64,000 nucleotides of DNA from Cryptomeria japonica (GCF_030272615.1 NC_081408.1:337556793-337620792); one strand, 5' to 3'; numbered from the stretch's first letter, positions 11,689 to 24,724 are shown. The notes: a model not told the origin generated them from the sequence alone. Numbers and translations: made by a program.

Positions 11689-12139
11689 TGTTGGTGTAAA
11701 TAAATATTCATTTTGGATATTATTACACTTTACTTAAGTTAACTTAGGATAATGCATCTCTTCGTAGTTTGGATTTGAGACACTTAGGGAAGTGTGCACA
11801 TAGGGATAGAGCTTGTAGGAGAAATTCCACCTTTTGTGGTCTTATTTTGCTGTTACACTCCACATTCGGTGGGTCATCCACCTCTTGTGGAATATTATAT
11901 TATTTCTCCTACCTACCCCTAGTATTTCTTACCTACCCTTGTTTCTCATTGAGCCACATGTCATAATTGTGTGCTCGTACATCCATATGGCCTTGCCTAT
12001 ATAAGCAGGCCTATATTCATTGTATTGGTTAATCTAGTTGATCATTTGCATATTGATGAGAATACAGTTTGTTTTTGTCATTCTATTGTCTCTCTTTTTA
12101 TGCTTTTCATTGTGCCCTTGATCTTGGCAAAATCCTACA
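11689..12139 (+). repeat. Copia LTR of the Copia-1 family, plus strand
   Basis: A 451-bp LTR starting TGTTGGTGTAAATAAA and ending AATCCTACA. It is closely similar to the Copia-1 LTRs but in the opposite orientation, including the TATATAAGCAGGCC box at about 11998-12011. It is followed at once by a Met-type primer site, so it is a 5' LTR whose element is otherwise lost. Confidence 0.88.
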
Positions 12140-12154
12140 TGGTATTAGAGCTGG
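12140..12154 (+). other. tRNA-Met primer binding site (one or two changes)
   Basis: TGGTATTAGAGCTGG directly follows the LTR. The standard plant site complementary to initiator tRNA-Met is TGGTATCAGAGCC, so the C to T change fits deamination. Confidence 0.75.
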
Positions 12155-12834
12155 TCCATGTCCTACAAAAACATTACACACCATGCCTCTCTAGGCCAAG
12201 CACACCAAGCACACAAATAACCTATAACCAAGTACACCTATATCCTTATGATCGAAAACATCTACTAGCCTAACATCTACATATACGACGATCATTTACA
12301 TAAGATAATGCAGGAGCTGTGACACCAATTCACCAAGCTTGTATAGGGAGTCTGAGGATTCCTCTGTTAGCCACCAGTCATCTGCACTCTTGAGCTATTT
12401 GAACTCTGTTAGATCCTCATCCATCACCCCATTTTTGAATATCGACCAAGCATCCTCGACAAATCTTCTCTTTCTCCTCTTCTCAACCTGTCTCTCTGTT
12501 TCCTCATTATCTTTTGAATAGGGTTCATTTGAATCCTTCCCTCCCTACTCATCTATTTCTTCCTTGTCATCTTCCATCTCTGAATCTTCTTTCAAGTTTG
12601 AGGAGTATATGTTGATGGACTAAAATATACAGGCAAAATACTTTCCTTCGAACCACCCTGTAATTCCAAAAGGGTATTGGCAACTGCATCTCGTTCACTA
12701 CTTTCACAAAGCCCCCAATTAATTCTAAGCATTTCTCCTTCGACTCCAGAACATCCACCACGGGAGCTAGCACTGCCTCATAAATGAAGCCATTGCACCA
12801 TTGAGGATTTGTCCTCCTCAATATCGCGATTGGG
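12155..12834 (+). other. Truncated copia interior or unknown sequence
   Basis: This should be copia leader after the primer site. No gag motif is present and no 3' LTR follows, so the element is cut. On the minus strand, 12567-12821 is an 84-codon open stretch with a protein-like N-terminal half (PQWCNGFIYEAVLAPVVDVL). I do not recognise it; it could be a captured exon fragment or chance. The right edge near 12834 is where family D-like sequence resumes. Confidence 0.35.
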
Positions 12835-14065
12835 AGAATGGGGAGTTTAAATTACTTTTATGTTTAATTGAGTTTTATTTAATGTTGATTGAAGGAGTTT
12901 TATATTTATTTTATTTTAATTTATTTATTTTCATGATGTCTTTTGAACCCTTATTGTCATGAATTATTTATGTTTATTTCTTTATTAATTGTTATTTAAT
13001 TAATTGGTATTATTTTACCTATGCATTGGTATTTTATTATTGAATGAATATTATTATTATTCATAGGTAATTATTTAATGCATGTGGTGTTTCAATATAT
13101 TGTTATTTGTAATTAATAATTAATTATGGGGGAGTAAATTATTAATTAATTATTTGTTTTCCACTCCTTTGGTTAATTAATATAATCTACCTACCCTTTT
13201 ATTTGATTGGTTGAATGGGAAGGTAGTTAAATAAAAATATATTTTAATAAAACCTTCCTCAAATAATGTAAAGGTAGGTATAATATATAGTAGAATGAAA
13301 TATTTTGATTGGTGGAAGTTTTATATAGTTTTGTTTTGATTTTTGAATTTATTGAGCTTCTTGTGCATTCATGGGGGTTGGATTTTTCAGGAATTCTTGG
13401 AGTTTTTTCTTGAAAATATTTTCTTTGGCTTTGCATGCAAAATTGTTTGAGGATCTTGTTGGAGTTTGGGATTTCATCTTCAGATTCTTCCTTTTGCTTC
13501 TTTTCCAGGTTGGCTTCGTGACTCTCTACAGTTCGCATTTGTTTTGGAAAGATTGTTTGCAAAGTGTCTTCAAGATTGATTGTTGGGTAAATGAGAATTG
13601 ATTTTTAGAATATTATTGATTATTGAATTGAAAAAAATATATGAGAGTGATTTGTTTTCTGATTGTGTTTTGAATTTTATGTATTGGCTGGAAATAGGGG
13701 TTTTGAATGCATTTTCTATGACTTTCAGATCTTTGTGATTGTTCTATGCAATATAATTGGTATTGTTTTGTCTTGTTTTGTCTTGGTTATCTTTTTTCAG
13801 GTCTTCATGGTGTTTAGGAATCACTTGTTAAGATCCGCACTTGTTTGGGTATTCCGGTGATGCCTTTGGGTGTATATGTTTGTCGGTTGTGATCCAAATC
13901 TTGGTTTCATGACCTTGTTGGACTTATGTAAGCCCTACTATGCATTTGTTATGGTCTCTTGTGTGTTTTGGGTAAATTGGAGGCCCTGATTATGCCTTTG
14001 CCTGAACCTGGGCATGATAGATTTCATCTTTCTCCCCCAAACCTAAAAGTTGCAGTTCTGAACAA

Positions 14066-14160
14066 AAGCGCTGAAACAGGAGACAAAAGCGCTGAAACAA
14101 GAGACAAAAGCACTAAGTTAGACAACAAAAGTGCTAGAATGGGAGTCAAAAGTGCTAAAA
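14066..14160. repeat. Short array of GCGCT/GTGCT motifs
   Basis: About five units with a spacing of 20-25 bp, of the form ACAAAAGCGCTGAAAC, with GCGCT decaying to GCACT or GTGCT. The same pentamer forms a larger array at 59243-59475 in an unrelated element. Confidence 0.6.
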
Positions 14161-16027
14161 CACTAACAATATCATCAAAATAGTGTCAGTTCATTTTTGG
14201 GTTGTATTTTGACTATTCGGGTTGACTTTTTAGTTGTTTTTGCACTCCAGAGGCTAGGGTTTGCTATGTTTATGGTTTTTGGGAATTGATATATGCATTT
14301 GTGATGTGATTGAATCAATTTGTTCTCTAGGTAGTGTTTTGTACTTGTTTGTTGAGGATTTGCAATTTGCTCCAACAAGATGTATGCATTCCTTGCTGTG
14401 GAGGATGTATTTATGCAACTCTAGCAAGAGGGATTGTTGTGCCTTGTTGTTGAGGACTATGTGATACTAATGGATTCATGTTATTTCCCTATTTATGTGT
14501 TTATGTAACTTTTGAGGGTTTCTTTATTTTTTTATTATGGGTCTTTGAGTGTATGGCATTATCCTTGTCTTGTGGTATTGATTATATGTGCATAGGTTAT
14601 CTGTTATGATTCGGTTGTAACTGATTTGTAATGGCTTTTAGACGAGATGAATATTAAGCTTCATGTTGCTTTGAGATGTTCATATGTTCATGGGTTTTCC
14701 CTAAGGTTTAGGAGCATGCTAGGGGGGAGTGGGCTTCTAAGCGAGTGACTGGGGTCTTGAGGATTAAACAATCAGGATATCCGAGGGTCTAGACTACTAG
14801 GATACCTCGTGGGAGTTTTCTTGTAATCAAGTGATAACATAATTAAATTTATGAGGGTTGGGTAGTAATATGTATTCACATTAAAAAGAATAAAATTGAT
14901 TCTGTGGCCTCAACTCAATCCCTAGTATGGATCCGAGAATGGTTGGGAAGACCTTGGTGACCTAGGTAAGCCAAACTCCCTAGATATCCTCATAGGTTGA
15001 GACGGCTCTGCATGAGCATCATGGAAGCCAGGAAAAGGTTCTCAGGTTCCCATAACGACTTCATGTGATGACACTCCTATCCCTACATGTAGGTCCTATC
15101 TCCTTATGCTTTCCTTGTTGTTGTGCCTTTGGAGGTTTCTATCCTTTATGACGTGGTCATGTGAATTTTTTATTGCATTCATGTTGATGTCATGTGATGT
15201 CATGTTGATTCCTTTAGTTGTTAGGTGTCAGTCTAGGTCTAGAGTGTGAGTTGGAACCTTTGTCATCTCCTAGCACAGGGGGTGGTTCCTTTTTGGTTCC
15301 ACATGGTCGGGTGGTTTGATGTCTTCTTCCATTGGGATCTTCCTCTTCTTGGATGCTAGAATGCGTGTATTGGATTCTTGGATTCTTCTTCATGTGATTA
15401 TTCTTGGAGTTGATTTCTATGTTCTTGGATAAAGAGACAATGTACTTTGATGTTTATATTGTAAGAGAGATCACATATTCCCATGTTATGTATTTTCATA
15501 TGATGTAATTGAAAAAGAATATGTTGTAATAGTTAGGTGAAGTTCTTATGGAATAATCATTGATATATTGGATACTAATTCATGTAATGATAGAATTACA
15601 GTGTTATGTAAATAAGTTATGCTATGTGATTGAATTAAGCTTATGAGTTAATGAATTTTGATGTAGTTGGATGAAAAGTATCTGGATAGGTTGCGAGTTG
15701 TATTATGTTATTTTAAATGGTTATGTGATGTGTTTGTTTTATGTTAAGTAGTGACATTGAGATACCCTAAGGAATGGATATGCATTATATGGTTTAATTT
15801 TGGAGTTAAGCTGATGTTGATATGGTTATTCCGGTTGCGTATTATGGTTTCATGGTTATATCATGTATTTCATATATTTAGTGATGTTACAATAATGGTT
15901 AAAGGAGGTAATGTGTAACCTAGAAGTTGTGTTAGTATTGTAGTGGAGATTAATTAATTTTTTTTTTTAATCTCCTTTGTTAGTAGATTTTGGTTTATTT
16001 CTCTAGGGTATTTTGGCAGACATTACA

Positions 16028-17475
16028 TTTATAGTGTTCCCTTTATCCATGATGTCAAAGGGGGATATATTTCAATAGAGGAAAGTTTGTTTGTTGTTGG
16101 TGGTACAAGTGTTGCCATCAATGACAAAGGGGGAGATTGTTGAAAACTTGAGTTGTGTTGTCATTGATGTCAAACTTATATGATGTTTATCATTAATGTC
16201 AGAGTCAGTGTTGCGTAAAAGTGAAGAAGTGTAGAAATAGTGATAGTTGTTAAGTTGTGTGGATGTTGTATATGGTCCATAAATGAGTGTTCAAATTTTA
16301 TTATGTTGTGTAGCAACAATGTTGAATAAGTATGAGGTGTTTTCAAAAGGCTACAATAGCTTAAGTTTTAAGATGCCAAAAAAAGAATTTAATGTCCCTA
16401 TGGAAGAATGCTCTACATTCCTCTGGTTTCTGAAGGTTATGGCCTACAGTTCTAGATATAATGTCTATGTTTTGTAGATGTTGCACTATAAATTTTTTGA
16501 TTCCTCAATTGATTAGATGGTAAAGTTGGTTGTTGATAGTGAAGTTGTCTGTCAGGACTAGTCTAGAGAATGCTTTGCGGTTATGTTGATTGAAGTTTTG
16601 CATCTTGAAGAACATATTCATTTGATCTGCACAGTGTTCCAATTCAATTTTCTTGTGTTGGTTTGATTAGCAAGTTAAGTTATGTTAACCCGTGTTTAGC
16701 ATTGTCAACTACGTTGGTCTATGGCCAACTCAATTGGTTTATCTTATTTGGATCATGCTCTTTTGGTCTGAATATGCATTGGAGGTTGCGTTAGAAAATT
16801 TATATGGTTCTCACCATGACGTGTGTAGAATTGCATTAAGTAATTTGCATTGGGAAATATTTTTGGGTTGAATGTTTATTGAGATTTATTGCTTTTCTAC
16901 ATGTTACGTTTGATGCCCACTTGGGAGGTTGTGTTAGCATGTGCAGTTCATTGGAATCAACTTGGAGAGATGTGTTGTGATGTTTTTGGGTCCCCTTTTA
17001 TCTCCTAGACTGGATTGTAATGTACGTTATTGGTCTGGGTGGCCGATTTTATGTAATTCATATATATTCTATTTGTGGCCGACGTAGTTGAGGGTTTCAA
17101 TAAATAAGCTAGTATATATAGATGTGTAGATGTTTGAGATAGGATGTGGATTGATGTTAAGTGATTGTGGATGATGTTGAAGCATATGTAGCATAGCAGA
17201 AGTGTAAAATCTAATTTGCGATGAGCTTTTATGATCATAACTTTTGTATAATAGTGTTTGGTGATAGTAAGTGAAGTCAGATGTGTTTACCATGATGTTG
17301 TTCACTAGATATAGTGGCTCAAGGATAATTTAATGTTGAGGAAATCTTGTTCATTTCAATTCATCATTTCTTTGTACTTGCCGAAAGACACTAAGTCCTT
17401 TTTAGCAAATTGTGTAGTTCTTTGTACCTTTCCTTGCGATTATTTGTCTTAGAAATGCATGTTGTAGCATCATAA
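16028..17475 (+). mobile_element. 3' end of a family F copia-type element: polypurine tract and partial LTR
   Basis: 16028-16125 resembles the last stretch of LTR-A's interior (both have GTTGCCATCAATG before the tract). A polypurine tract AAAGGGGGAGA lies at 16126-16136, then an LTR starting TGTTGAAAACTTGAGTTG at 16138. The LTR matches the reverse complement of 9729-10974 and loses similarity near 17475, where family D-like sequence begins. No coding sequence survives. Confidence 0.65.
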
Positions 17476-19258
17476 ATTGTATACCTTTATTAGTGTGTCC
17501 AATTTCACACTCTCCTAGCACCTATTTTAGTACTTCCCTTTCCTTTATGCATTATAGTACCTTTATTGTAATTAATTAATATTTAATTCAATATTATAGG
17601 TCTTATTCCACTTTATTACATCATCACATTCTTATTCAAGCCCTTAATTCTAGGTGTGTCCTTTATCATATTATTGTTATCATTTTATGTCTTTTGTGTG
17701 AATAATTAGTTATTCATGTGGGAATATTGCAAGTCCTATATTATTAATATTATTTTGTGGATTATAATATTTAATATTTATAATTATGCATGAAAGATTA
17801 TTTATTTGTTATATTTAATATGTATGTGGGAGATATTAATGGTATTGAGTTTAAATTATATTATTTGAGCATTTATGATTATATATGAATTTGATTATAT
17901 ATTTTATTTTATTGGCTATTTGGAGTTGTGGGAATTAATTAATTAATTAATTACTATATATAACTCATTAGTATAAAGTATTAAATGATGGTAGGTATGA
18001 ATAAATATAAAAATATATTTATTTTTTGGGAGCTTATAATAAATTAATGATTATTTGATGGAATTATATTGGTTAAGTATTTACGCTTATTTGTGCATTT
18101 ATTTATTTATTGTTTATTTATTTATTAATTTATTTATTGTTTACTTATTGTTGGTTTATTTATTTATTATTATTTATTTACTTACCCCTACTTGCTTTTG
18201 GCTTTTGGGAGTTGCATTTGGTTAATAATATTATTTAATATTATTTTTATCTCAAATTGTGGATGGTAGGTAATTTTATCATTATTTTCATTATTTTGAT
18301 TTTGGTTGTGATGAGGTATGATTCCTGGTTAATTTTTAAAAATATGGAGTTTTGAGATTGCCAGAGGTTCTTTTGGCTGGAGAAATTTGGATTCATGGAT
18401 TTTTTGATTGTGGAATGGTTTTCTTGCTTATGCATTGAGGATTGAAATTGCTCAGATTTGCTTTTGGTTTTGATTGCGTTGGAAGGATTGATTGGTCGAG
18501 GATCGTTTGACTTGGCTATGTTTTCTATTTTGCAAATCTTCTCTGTCCATTTCTTCATTTACTAGGTCGGTGGATTTAAACTTTCTTATACATTTTGCTT
18601 CAAAAAGATTGTTTGTAAAAGATTTCTTGATGTGTGCTTGGGGAAGAATCCTTTGTTTTCTGGAAATTATGGTCCTCTTTTCGTAACTATTGTTGAAAGA
18701 AAGATTTGATAGTATCCCAGGAAGGGATTGTGTCTGGAATTTTTTGGCTCCGAGACTACCTTTCTTTGTATTTGTTGTTTGGGTGGAGGAATTTTGCTAT
18801 TGGTGTTTCCTTTGGAAGCCTTATTGTACATTATGTTACTATGTCTTGATTTTAAATTTTTGGATTGCCGGGAATGAAATACTATATTATGCTGAGAGAT
18901 ATTTGTGTTTTGATCTAGTTTATTAAGTCTCCTTTCCATGCTTGTACTCTTATATTTGGATGTTAGATGTCTTTTCATGTCTTTGTTGGAGTCAAAATTC
19001 GTATCCTAATATTTTTCAGGACTTAGTCGATTTATTTTCTATTGCGTTTGAGTCGTATCTTGCCTTCTATCTTGTATGTGATACTCTATTTCTTATTTGT
19101 GCCAGACTGTGTTATAAGCACTAATTTGGTGAACATATGTGCCTATTTTATTAATGTATGAATCGTTATGAGAAGTAAAGAACCATTGTATGTGTCACAT
19201 CCACTATCTTATGTTTCAAATGTACCATGGTATATGTTAAATGTGTCAAAGTATGTCT
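17476..19258 (+). repeat. Family D LTR copy 2, first segment
   Basis: From about 17694 to 18830 it is a direct repeat of 53829-55014, roughly 85-90% identical by eye. Its expected start (the TGTAGTGCCCC part seen at 53150) is absent, so the left end is truncated or divergent; the boundary given is approximate. Frames of 60-100 codons in it are shared only as DNA, not as protein. Confidence 0.6.
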
Positions 19259-20335
19259 TGTTGGTATTATAGATGTGTTTCATTGGTTTTGTCATTGATG
19301 TCAACAATTATGAACACTTATCCTTTTGGAGATCTTTAGTTATGTTCACCGGCAAGTTCAGTGACTTATGCACAGTCACCAGTATATTGTTCACCGATAG
19401 GTTATATTGTTCACAGGCATTGAAGATGACTTGTTATCATCTGGAGGTCACTTGGTTATGTCTAAGACATGGTTTGGACACTTGATTTTGGTATTTTGGT
19501 TATTGGTCTAATCGGGTTGACATATTTGATGTTACCGACAAATTGGTCTAGGTTATGGACTGACATGCATTATCTATTCCAGATTAGCACGACACATTAT
19601 GGAGATGATTTAATCAATTGGATATTGTTGTAATTGTATTGAGCCGACATGATGCATCATATCTTGATTTATCCATATTTGATTTAATTGTAATATTCTT
19701 TATTAGCCAACCTACGCATTTGGTCTTAGGTTTTGGTATATATGTAAGATCTCATTTGTGAGATGAAGAAAAGGTAGCAAGGAAGATATAGAATAGAGAG
19801 ATGATATATGGTTATGGTATTGTAACATGGTATGTGCGAATATTGAAGATCATATGAGCAGACCATAGAGAAGGTGATTATCAGAGCTTAACCACTACTA
19901 AATCCAACATTGGAGATGCTACTTTGAGCAGTACATTATCATTAGATTTAATCATCCAATTGTAGTCAGAGTGAATCCTATTTTGTGATTGAGTAGTGAG
20001 CTCTAGGCAGTTGGCCTTTCTGCTTCTGCAGATCCCATTTATATACACATACTATCTGCAGTAGTATCATCTAATTGTGGGTAAGGTTTCCCACCATGGT
20101 TTTCCCCCTTACAGGGTTTCCATGTACAAATATCTATGTTATGTGTTGTGGATGTTGTTTCTCTTTCTGTTTCATGCATTGAGTTTCACCGGCATTAATA
20201 TTAACTGCTAATCTGTCAACCAACATTAAGTTTAGTTTACCGGTATTAAGTATCAAGTTTGATTAAGTTATATTTGGGTTGAAATTAATTGACAACTAAT
20301 TCACCCCCCCTCTCAGTTGCCTCCGGGTCCTAACA
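19259..20335 (+). mobile_element. Solo LTR of a copia-type element
   Basis: A 1,077-bp unit beginning TGTTGGTATT and ending GGTCCTAACA, flanked by a perfect 5-bp duplication TGTCT (19254-19258 and 20336-20340). It has the ACCGGT-rich body and the ATTCACCCCCCC end typical of copia-type plant LTRs. No interior remains, which fits LTR-LTR recombination. Confidence 0.85.
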
Positions 20336-20650
20336 TGTCTTATATGCACTAATGTATGTTTTAAAAGTGCTACCCTGAGTTTTATATGTGCTATACTAAT
20401 CTATGTAGGTGCCAGAGAAGCTGGCAAAGGCACTAGGGGGATGTATGTATATGCCATAATTCGGTGCAAAAGCACTGTTCTATTGTTTTACTATTCTAGT
20501 TGATTTCTATGTCGATTTTAGATAGTTTGTCACACTAGAGGCTTGGTTTTGAGATTTTCTATGATTCCATATGTTGTTCTCCCATTTTTTAATTCTTATG
20601 GATTTGAGATTTTGATAATATGATTGCATTATGGCTTATGGGAGAGATTG
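20336..20650 (+). repeat. Family D LTR copy 2, second segment, with left LINE duplication
   Basis: It continues the family D LTR between the solo LTR and the LINE and resembles copy 1 near 14100-14300 (the stretch leading into 'cactagaggcttggttttg'). Its last 16-18 bases, CTTATGGGAGAGATTG(TT) from 20635, recur at 47469-47486 and are the LINE target-site duplication. Confidence 0.6.
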
Positions 20651-20666
20651 TTTTTTTTTGGGCAAA

Positions 20667-20680
20667 GGTGGCGAACCACC
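20667..20680 (-). repeat. LINE 3'-terminal hairpin GGTGG-TTCG-CCACC
   Basis: In the LINE RNA sense this is a perfect 5-bp stem with a UUCG loop, 7 bases before the poly(A) tail. Some LINE reverse transcriptases recognise a 3'-end stem-loop to start target-primed reverse transcription; the position here suits that role, but this is inference. Confidence 0.6.
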
Positions 20681-22540
20681 ATAATATATTAATATTATAT
20701 AATGGAGATTACATAAAATGGTTCAAAGAGCATACCAGAGGAAAGAGCCAATAAGAAACCTCCGGTTATAGCTCAAAATTTGAAAAAATAAATAAGCAAC
20801 TTATACTAATATCTTCAAATATACCTAATACAAACTAAATCAAGCTCATCGCGAGCTTGCCCGAATAAATTAACACATGAAGGGCCTCAAAATCCAATCA
20901 CATAATGATTGGGATGCCATTAAGGTATCAAATAACCCTAATGTTGGCAATAAAGGGACAAAGAGAACTCATCCATAGAGAGAAACATCGAAATGGTGAT
21001 TGGAAAAAAGTCCTCCTGAAAAGCTGACATGGAAGCTCGTGAACCCTTTCTTTTCACAAAAAAATTGGGAGGTCAAACTAGTAAAGTGTCTAGGCCCATA
21101 GAGCATATGAGCATTATCGGTGTCCATAGTCTAAACATTCTAAAGGCCACGATCACAAACATGAAAAAATCCTTCTTTTGTAAGCTGCTGCCAAAAATTT
21201 CCATTTCGACCCTTATCCTCGTGACCAAGTGGGAATTAGTGTGCTCTGTAATTGGGTCCAATCTTAAACAAGAATGTAGACCGAAACAAGAGTCCACCAA
21301 TTTCCAAAACAGTACCTATAAATCTCGCCCAAAACCATGCTAATTGCCTTCTTGAGACCCAGAAAAAAAATTCCCTGGTATGCCCTACTGGGAAGCCTTC
21401 AATTTTGACAATAAAGCAAATGCCTTCTCGAGACATTGTAGTGAGTCTGCATAGTTTTTAATAAGGGCTAATCTTTTCGCAGCATTTCAAAATTGATAGT
21501 CGGGCAAGCAATTGAACTATCTCCCATTTAAAGAACCCACTGAGGATTCTATGTCCATTGGTGTGTGGAAGGAGCTTGCATAGCCATGGGGGTGTATGTC
21601 AGCATGTTTGAAGATTACTCAGAACCCATGAAATTTGTTGTAAGCCTGGGAAACTAAATCCTCCCCTAAAATTTTCCAATGTTGTTTCAGCCAGTAGCGA
21701 AATGGGGTAGAAGAGTCATACACTAGGCCATTCATGAAAGAAATGTAAACAAACTTGGCTAAAGACTCCTACAAGACCTCTTCTCTATCAAGAAAATATC
21801 CTACCCATGAATCCCCAGCCAAAAGATTATAATTTGAAATTTGGTGATTTAATTCCTCCCAGGTGAAAAAACTAGGCTGGACGACAGAGCCAACAATGAA
21901 TCTTGTAAACTCTATTGACTAAGAAATATCCACAATAAAAGATGCAAACCTAGAGATCACCCATGAAGGAGGAATAAATTGATTATCTTCCAACCAATCT
22001 GCACCAAGGATTTGGATAATTGCTTTTTCCACCTTCGAACATGGTATGATAAACAAAGACTACAGATTAATTCGGTTGACACCCTATCGAAAAAGAGTAT
22101 GAAAAGGGTCGTGGAGAACAATTCTGTTAGCCATGAATAGAGCAAGATGAGAAACCACCTCAAATTTAGCAGTAAACCAAGGCATTGTATGGTAAAAATT
22201 CGAGGGGTCTCATCAATATAACATGATAATTCAGGCACATGTTGAAGTAATAAATGAAATGGAAAATGTGAACTGTAAGCCACTGAAGGACTCCAAAGAA
22301 TGAGAAGTAATTGGAACGTGTCCATTATTCACACATGCTGCCAGGTGAATAATCTACTTGAAGTTGATATGGTACGTGCCAGGATAGACCGATCTCATTA
22401 ATGCTTTTATGACGTTTGAATTAAAAATAAGCTCCCCACTAAAGTGGAAAAAATGAAATTCGAAAAATTAAAGAGCAAAGAGATAATGAGTTGAAAGTTG
22501 AGTTCCTCAGTAGACAAGCTATTAAGTGAACATAGACATT
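20681..22540 (-). other. LINE 3' region after ORF2
   Basis: About 1.9 kb between the RNase H stop and the terminal hairpin, long for a plant LINE 3' untranslated region. The best open stretch is 21957-22325 on the minus strand (122 codons), which is Leu/Phe-rich and matches nothing I know. It may be decayed extra coding sequence, an older insertion, or true untranslated region. Confidence 0.4.
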
Positions 22541-23540
22541 TTAAACAACCTCCAAGTTGGCTCTGAGCTCGAGCCCTTCAACATTGGGTAACTGAGAACC
22601 TGAGAAGATCTTCTCTCCATGAGGGGGAAGGCAAGCTTGAATAGCTAGAAGGTCTACTAGAGCATTTTCTTCCCTATAACAATGTGAGAATGAATATTCT
22701 TAAAAATGAGATAGGATTTGTCTAACTTCTTGAATAATGTATTCAATTTTCCAATTTAATTTATCTGCTGATAGGATTGAGAGGGTCAAAATTGTATTCA
22801 TGAAATCCCCTTCAATTATGATGTTTTTGACTTTGTTGGTGATGACCATTCTAATCTCAAACAAGAGAGCCTATGCTTCGGCCACATTATTGGATCCATC
22901 TCTATTCTAGCCATTCCACATCTAGTGACCACTTCCAAATGATTTCTGATGACATAACCTAAACCTGATATCCTGAGATTACCTTTAAAGGCCCCATCAA
23001 AATTTAATTTATAGTGGCCTAGGTCTAGAGGCTTCCACTTGATCTCTTTTCTAATTGCAGCCTTGGGTGTGTTGATGAAAAAACTTCCTTTAAAAGGTAG
23101 AGATATAGCTTTCTAGTTTGATAGAATTTTATCATCCCAAGAAGTGAAAATTGAGTGCAAGCTTTTTTGTTTTGCTACTTGGGCATTGACTACTTCTGAT
23201 ATCGAAGCTTCCATCCTCTTGTGAATGTTTGAGAGATTATCGTACTCCTTTCTAAAAATTCTCTTATTTCTTTCCCACCAGAGGCTCCAAATCAATACTG
23301 AGGGAGCAACTAACCAAATGCAGAAGAAGAAATAATCCGAGTGTAGGAGGGGCCAAGAGTCAAAAACTAATGTGAGATCTGCTGGGAGGGGGGCTAACCA
23401 ATTGAGTTTTGACTGAAGCCAGGACCAACATTGGTTTGCAAAGGTGCAATTTAGAAGAAAATGATTCATAGATTCTATCACCTCAGTACAAAATACACAA
23501 TTGAAAGGAGGAGCCATGTTTAGAGTTGACAATATCCCAC
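22541..23540 (-). pseudogene. LINE ORF2 C-terminal part: zinc-binding domain and RNase H
   Basis: Translation on the minus strand from 23540 first gives the reverse-transcriptase zinc-binding domain (zf-RVT: CVFCTEVIESMNHFLLNC, then the WSLWWERNKRIF motif). An RNase H domain follows (FDGAFKGN, NNVAEA, EGDFMN), ending near 22541. These domains follow reverse transcriptase in plant L1 ORF2 proteins. The coding sequence is cut at 23540 by LTR-A, and a few stops lie within the RNase H part. The upstream reverse transcriptase is at 43121-45218. Confidence 0.85.
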
Positions 23541-24722
23541 TGTTGGCATTTTTGATGATTGATGCTGTGATTGTCATTGATGGACACACACTTGATTTGA
23601 GATCACTTTTTGTATGTATGAGTTAAAGCTCAACTGGTATTTGTTCCAACCGGCATGATGTATTATAGTCTTTAGACTATTGGTGTTTTGCAGAAAGTGC
23701 TTACCGATCTGAAGCTGTATGAAGACCCCAAGCGGTTCAAGGATCTCAAGCGGTACGAAGGAACGAAGCGGCACAACTCATATTTCCCAGTCTTTCATTA
23801 TTGTCAAACCAGCAACCGATATTTTTCTTAAACCGGTATTCTGTATGAACCAGTAATACTTTGTGATGAGTTACCAACTAGCATTTTGTGATAGTTACCA
23901 TCCACCGATTGTTTGGTGGTGTCGACACTTTGGCGGCGCTTTTTGTGTCATGTTACCAAATATGTCTAGATGCATTGAACCTAGGAAATTGTATTGTAAT
24001 CCTATTGGACCAACATGAAATCAGATTCCTTGATAAGGACATCATGTCTAGGGTATTAGGTTGTTGCTAGGGTTTAAGGTGGTTGAAGAGTTTTTGTAAG
24101 GGTGAACATAGTAGAGAAAACAAGATCTGCGAGAGGAGGCAAAGTGTGAATTTGTTGAAGACTGAAGTAATGTTGGAATGCATTAGGAATGAGCTATCAA
24201 GGATCTACCCAAGCAATCTGTGCTATTTGCTAGATCACTCACTTGTTGATTACTCACATCTTTGACAAGTCTGAAGCCCTTAACCGGGTAGGCCCAAAAT
24301 CCTTTTGTAAATCCTCTAACAAGGTGGTTCACATCCGTGGATCTAAAATCCTCTAGCAAGGTAATCTTTAATCGGACTTATCTCCTAACAGAGATTGAGA
24401 TTCCTAACATGATCTGTTCTGGTAAAGAACATTGTATGACCTTAACTGGTCTGACTTTAACCGATCTGGTTCCTATTCTGTAGATAGTTACTTGTGAGTT
24501 TCATCTCACCGTGGTTTTTCCCATTTGGGTTTCCATGTCAAAATCTCTTGTGTTATGGTGTTTGTGCTTCTGTGGGTGAATGCATTATTTTCTATTTGGT
24601 TTGCATGTGTGCTAACCGGTTTGTTTGCTAAACTATTTTACCGGTTTACTGACAGTCTAGTAAAGTGTTTAACTACAGTAATTTTTGGCATACTAATTCA
24701 CCCCCCCTCTTAGTATTCATCA
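23541..24722 (+). repeat. LTR-A 5' LTR
   Basis: 1,182 bp, TG...CA, ending ATTCACCCCCCCTCTTAGTATTCATCA in part, two bases before the primer site. It is rich in ACCGGT and AACCGGT-like words, as are the other copia-type LTRs here. It inserted into the zinc-binding domain of the LINE. Confidence 0.9.
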
Positions 24723-24724
24723 AT

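Larger units (their letters stand above)
10975..16027 (+). mobile_element. Long LTR, family D copy 1, probably solo, with nested copia fragment
   Basis: It begins TGTAGTGCCCCTCC and ends GGCAGACATTACA, a TG...CA pair. The same start recurs at 53150 and 55015, and the same end at 49555. Flanks TTTAC (10970-10974) and TTTAT (16028-16032) differ by one base and look like a decayed 5-bp target-site duplication, so this is probably a solo LTR. Without the nested copia piece (11689 to about 12834) it would be about 3.9 kb, long for an LTR. The start sequence and size suit Ty3/gypsy, but no coding domain confirms this. Confidence 0.6.

Noticed and set aside
18247-19124. Several frames of 60-103 codons around 18250-19120
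   Set aside because: They lie in a family D LTR; the repeat at 54397-54606 keeps the DNA but not the reading frame.
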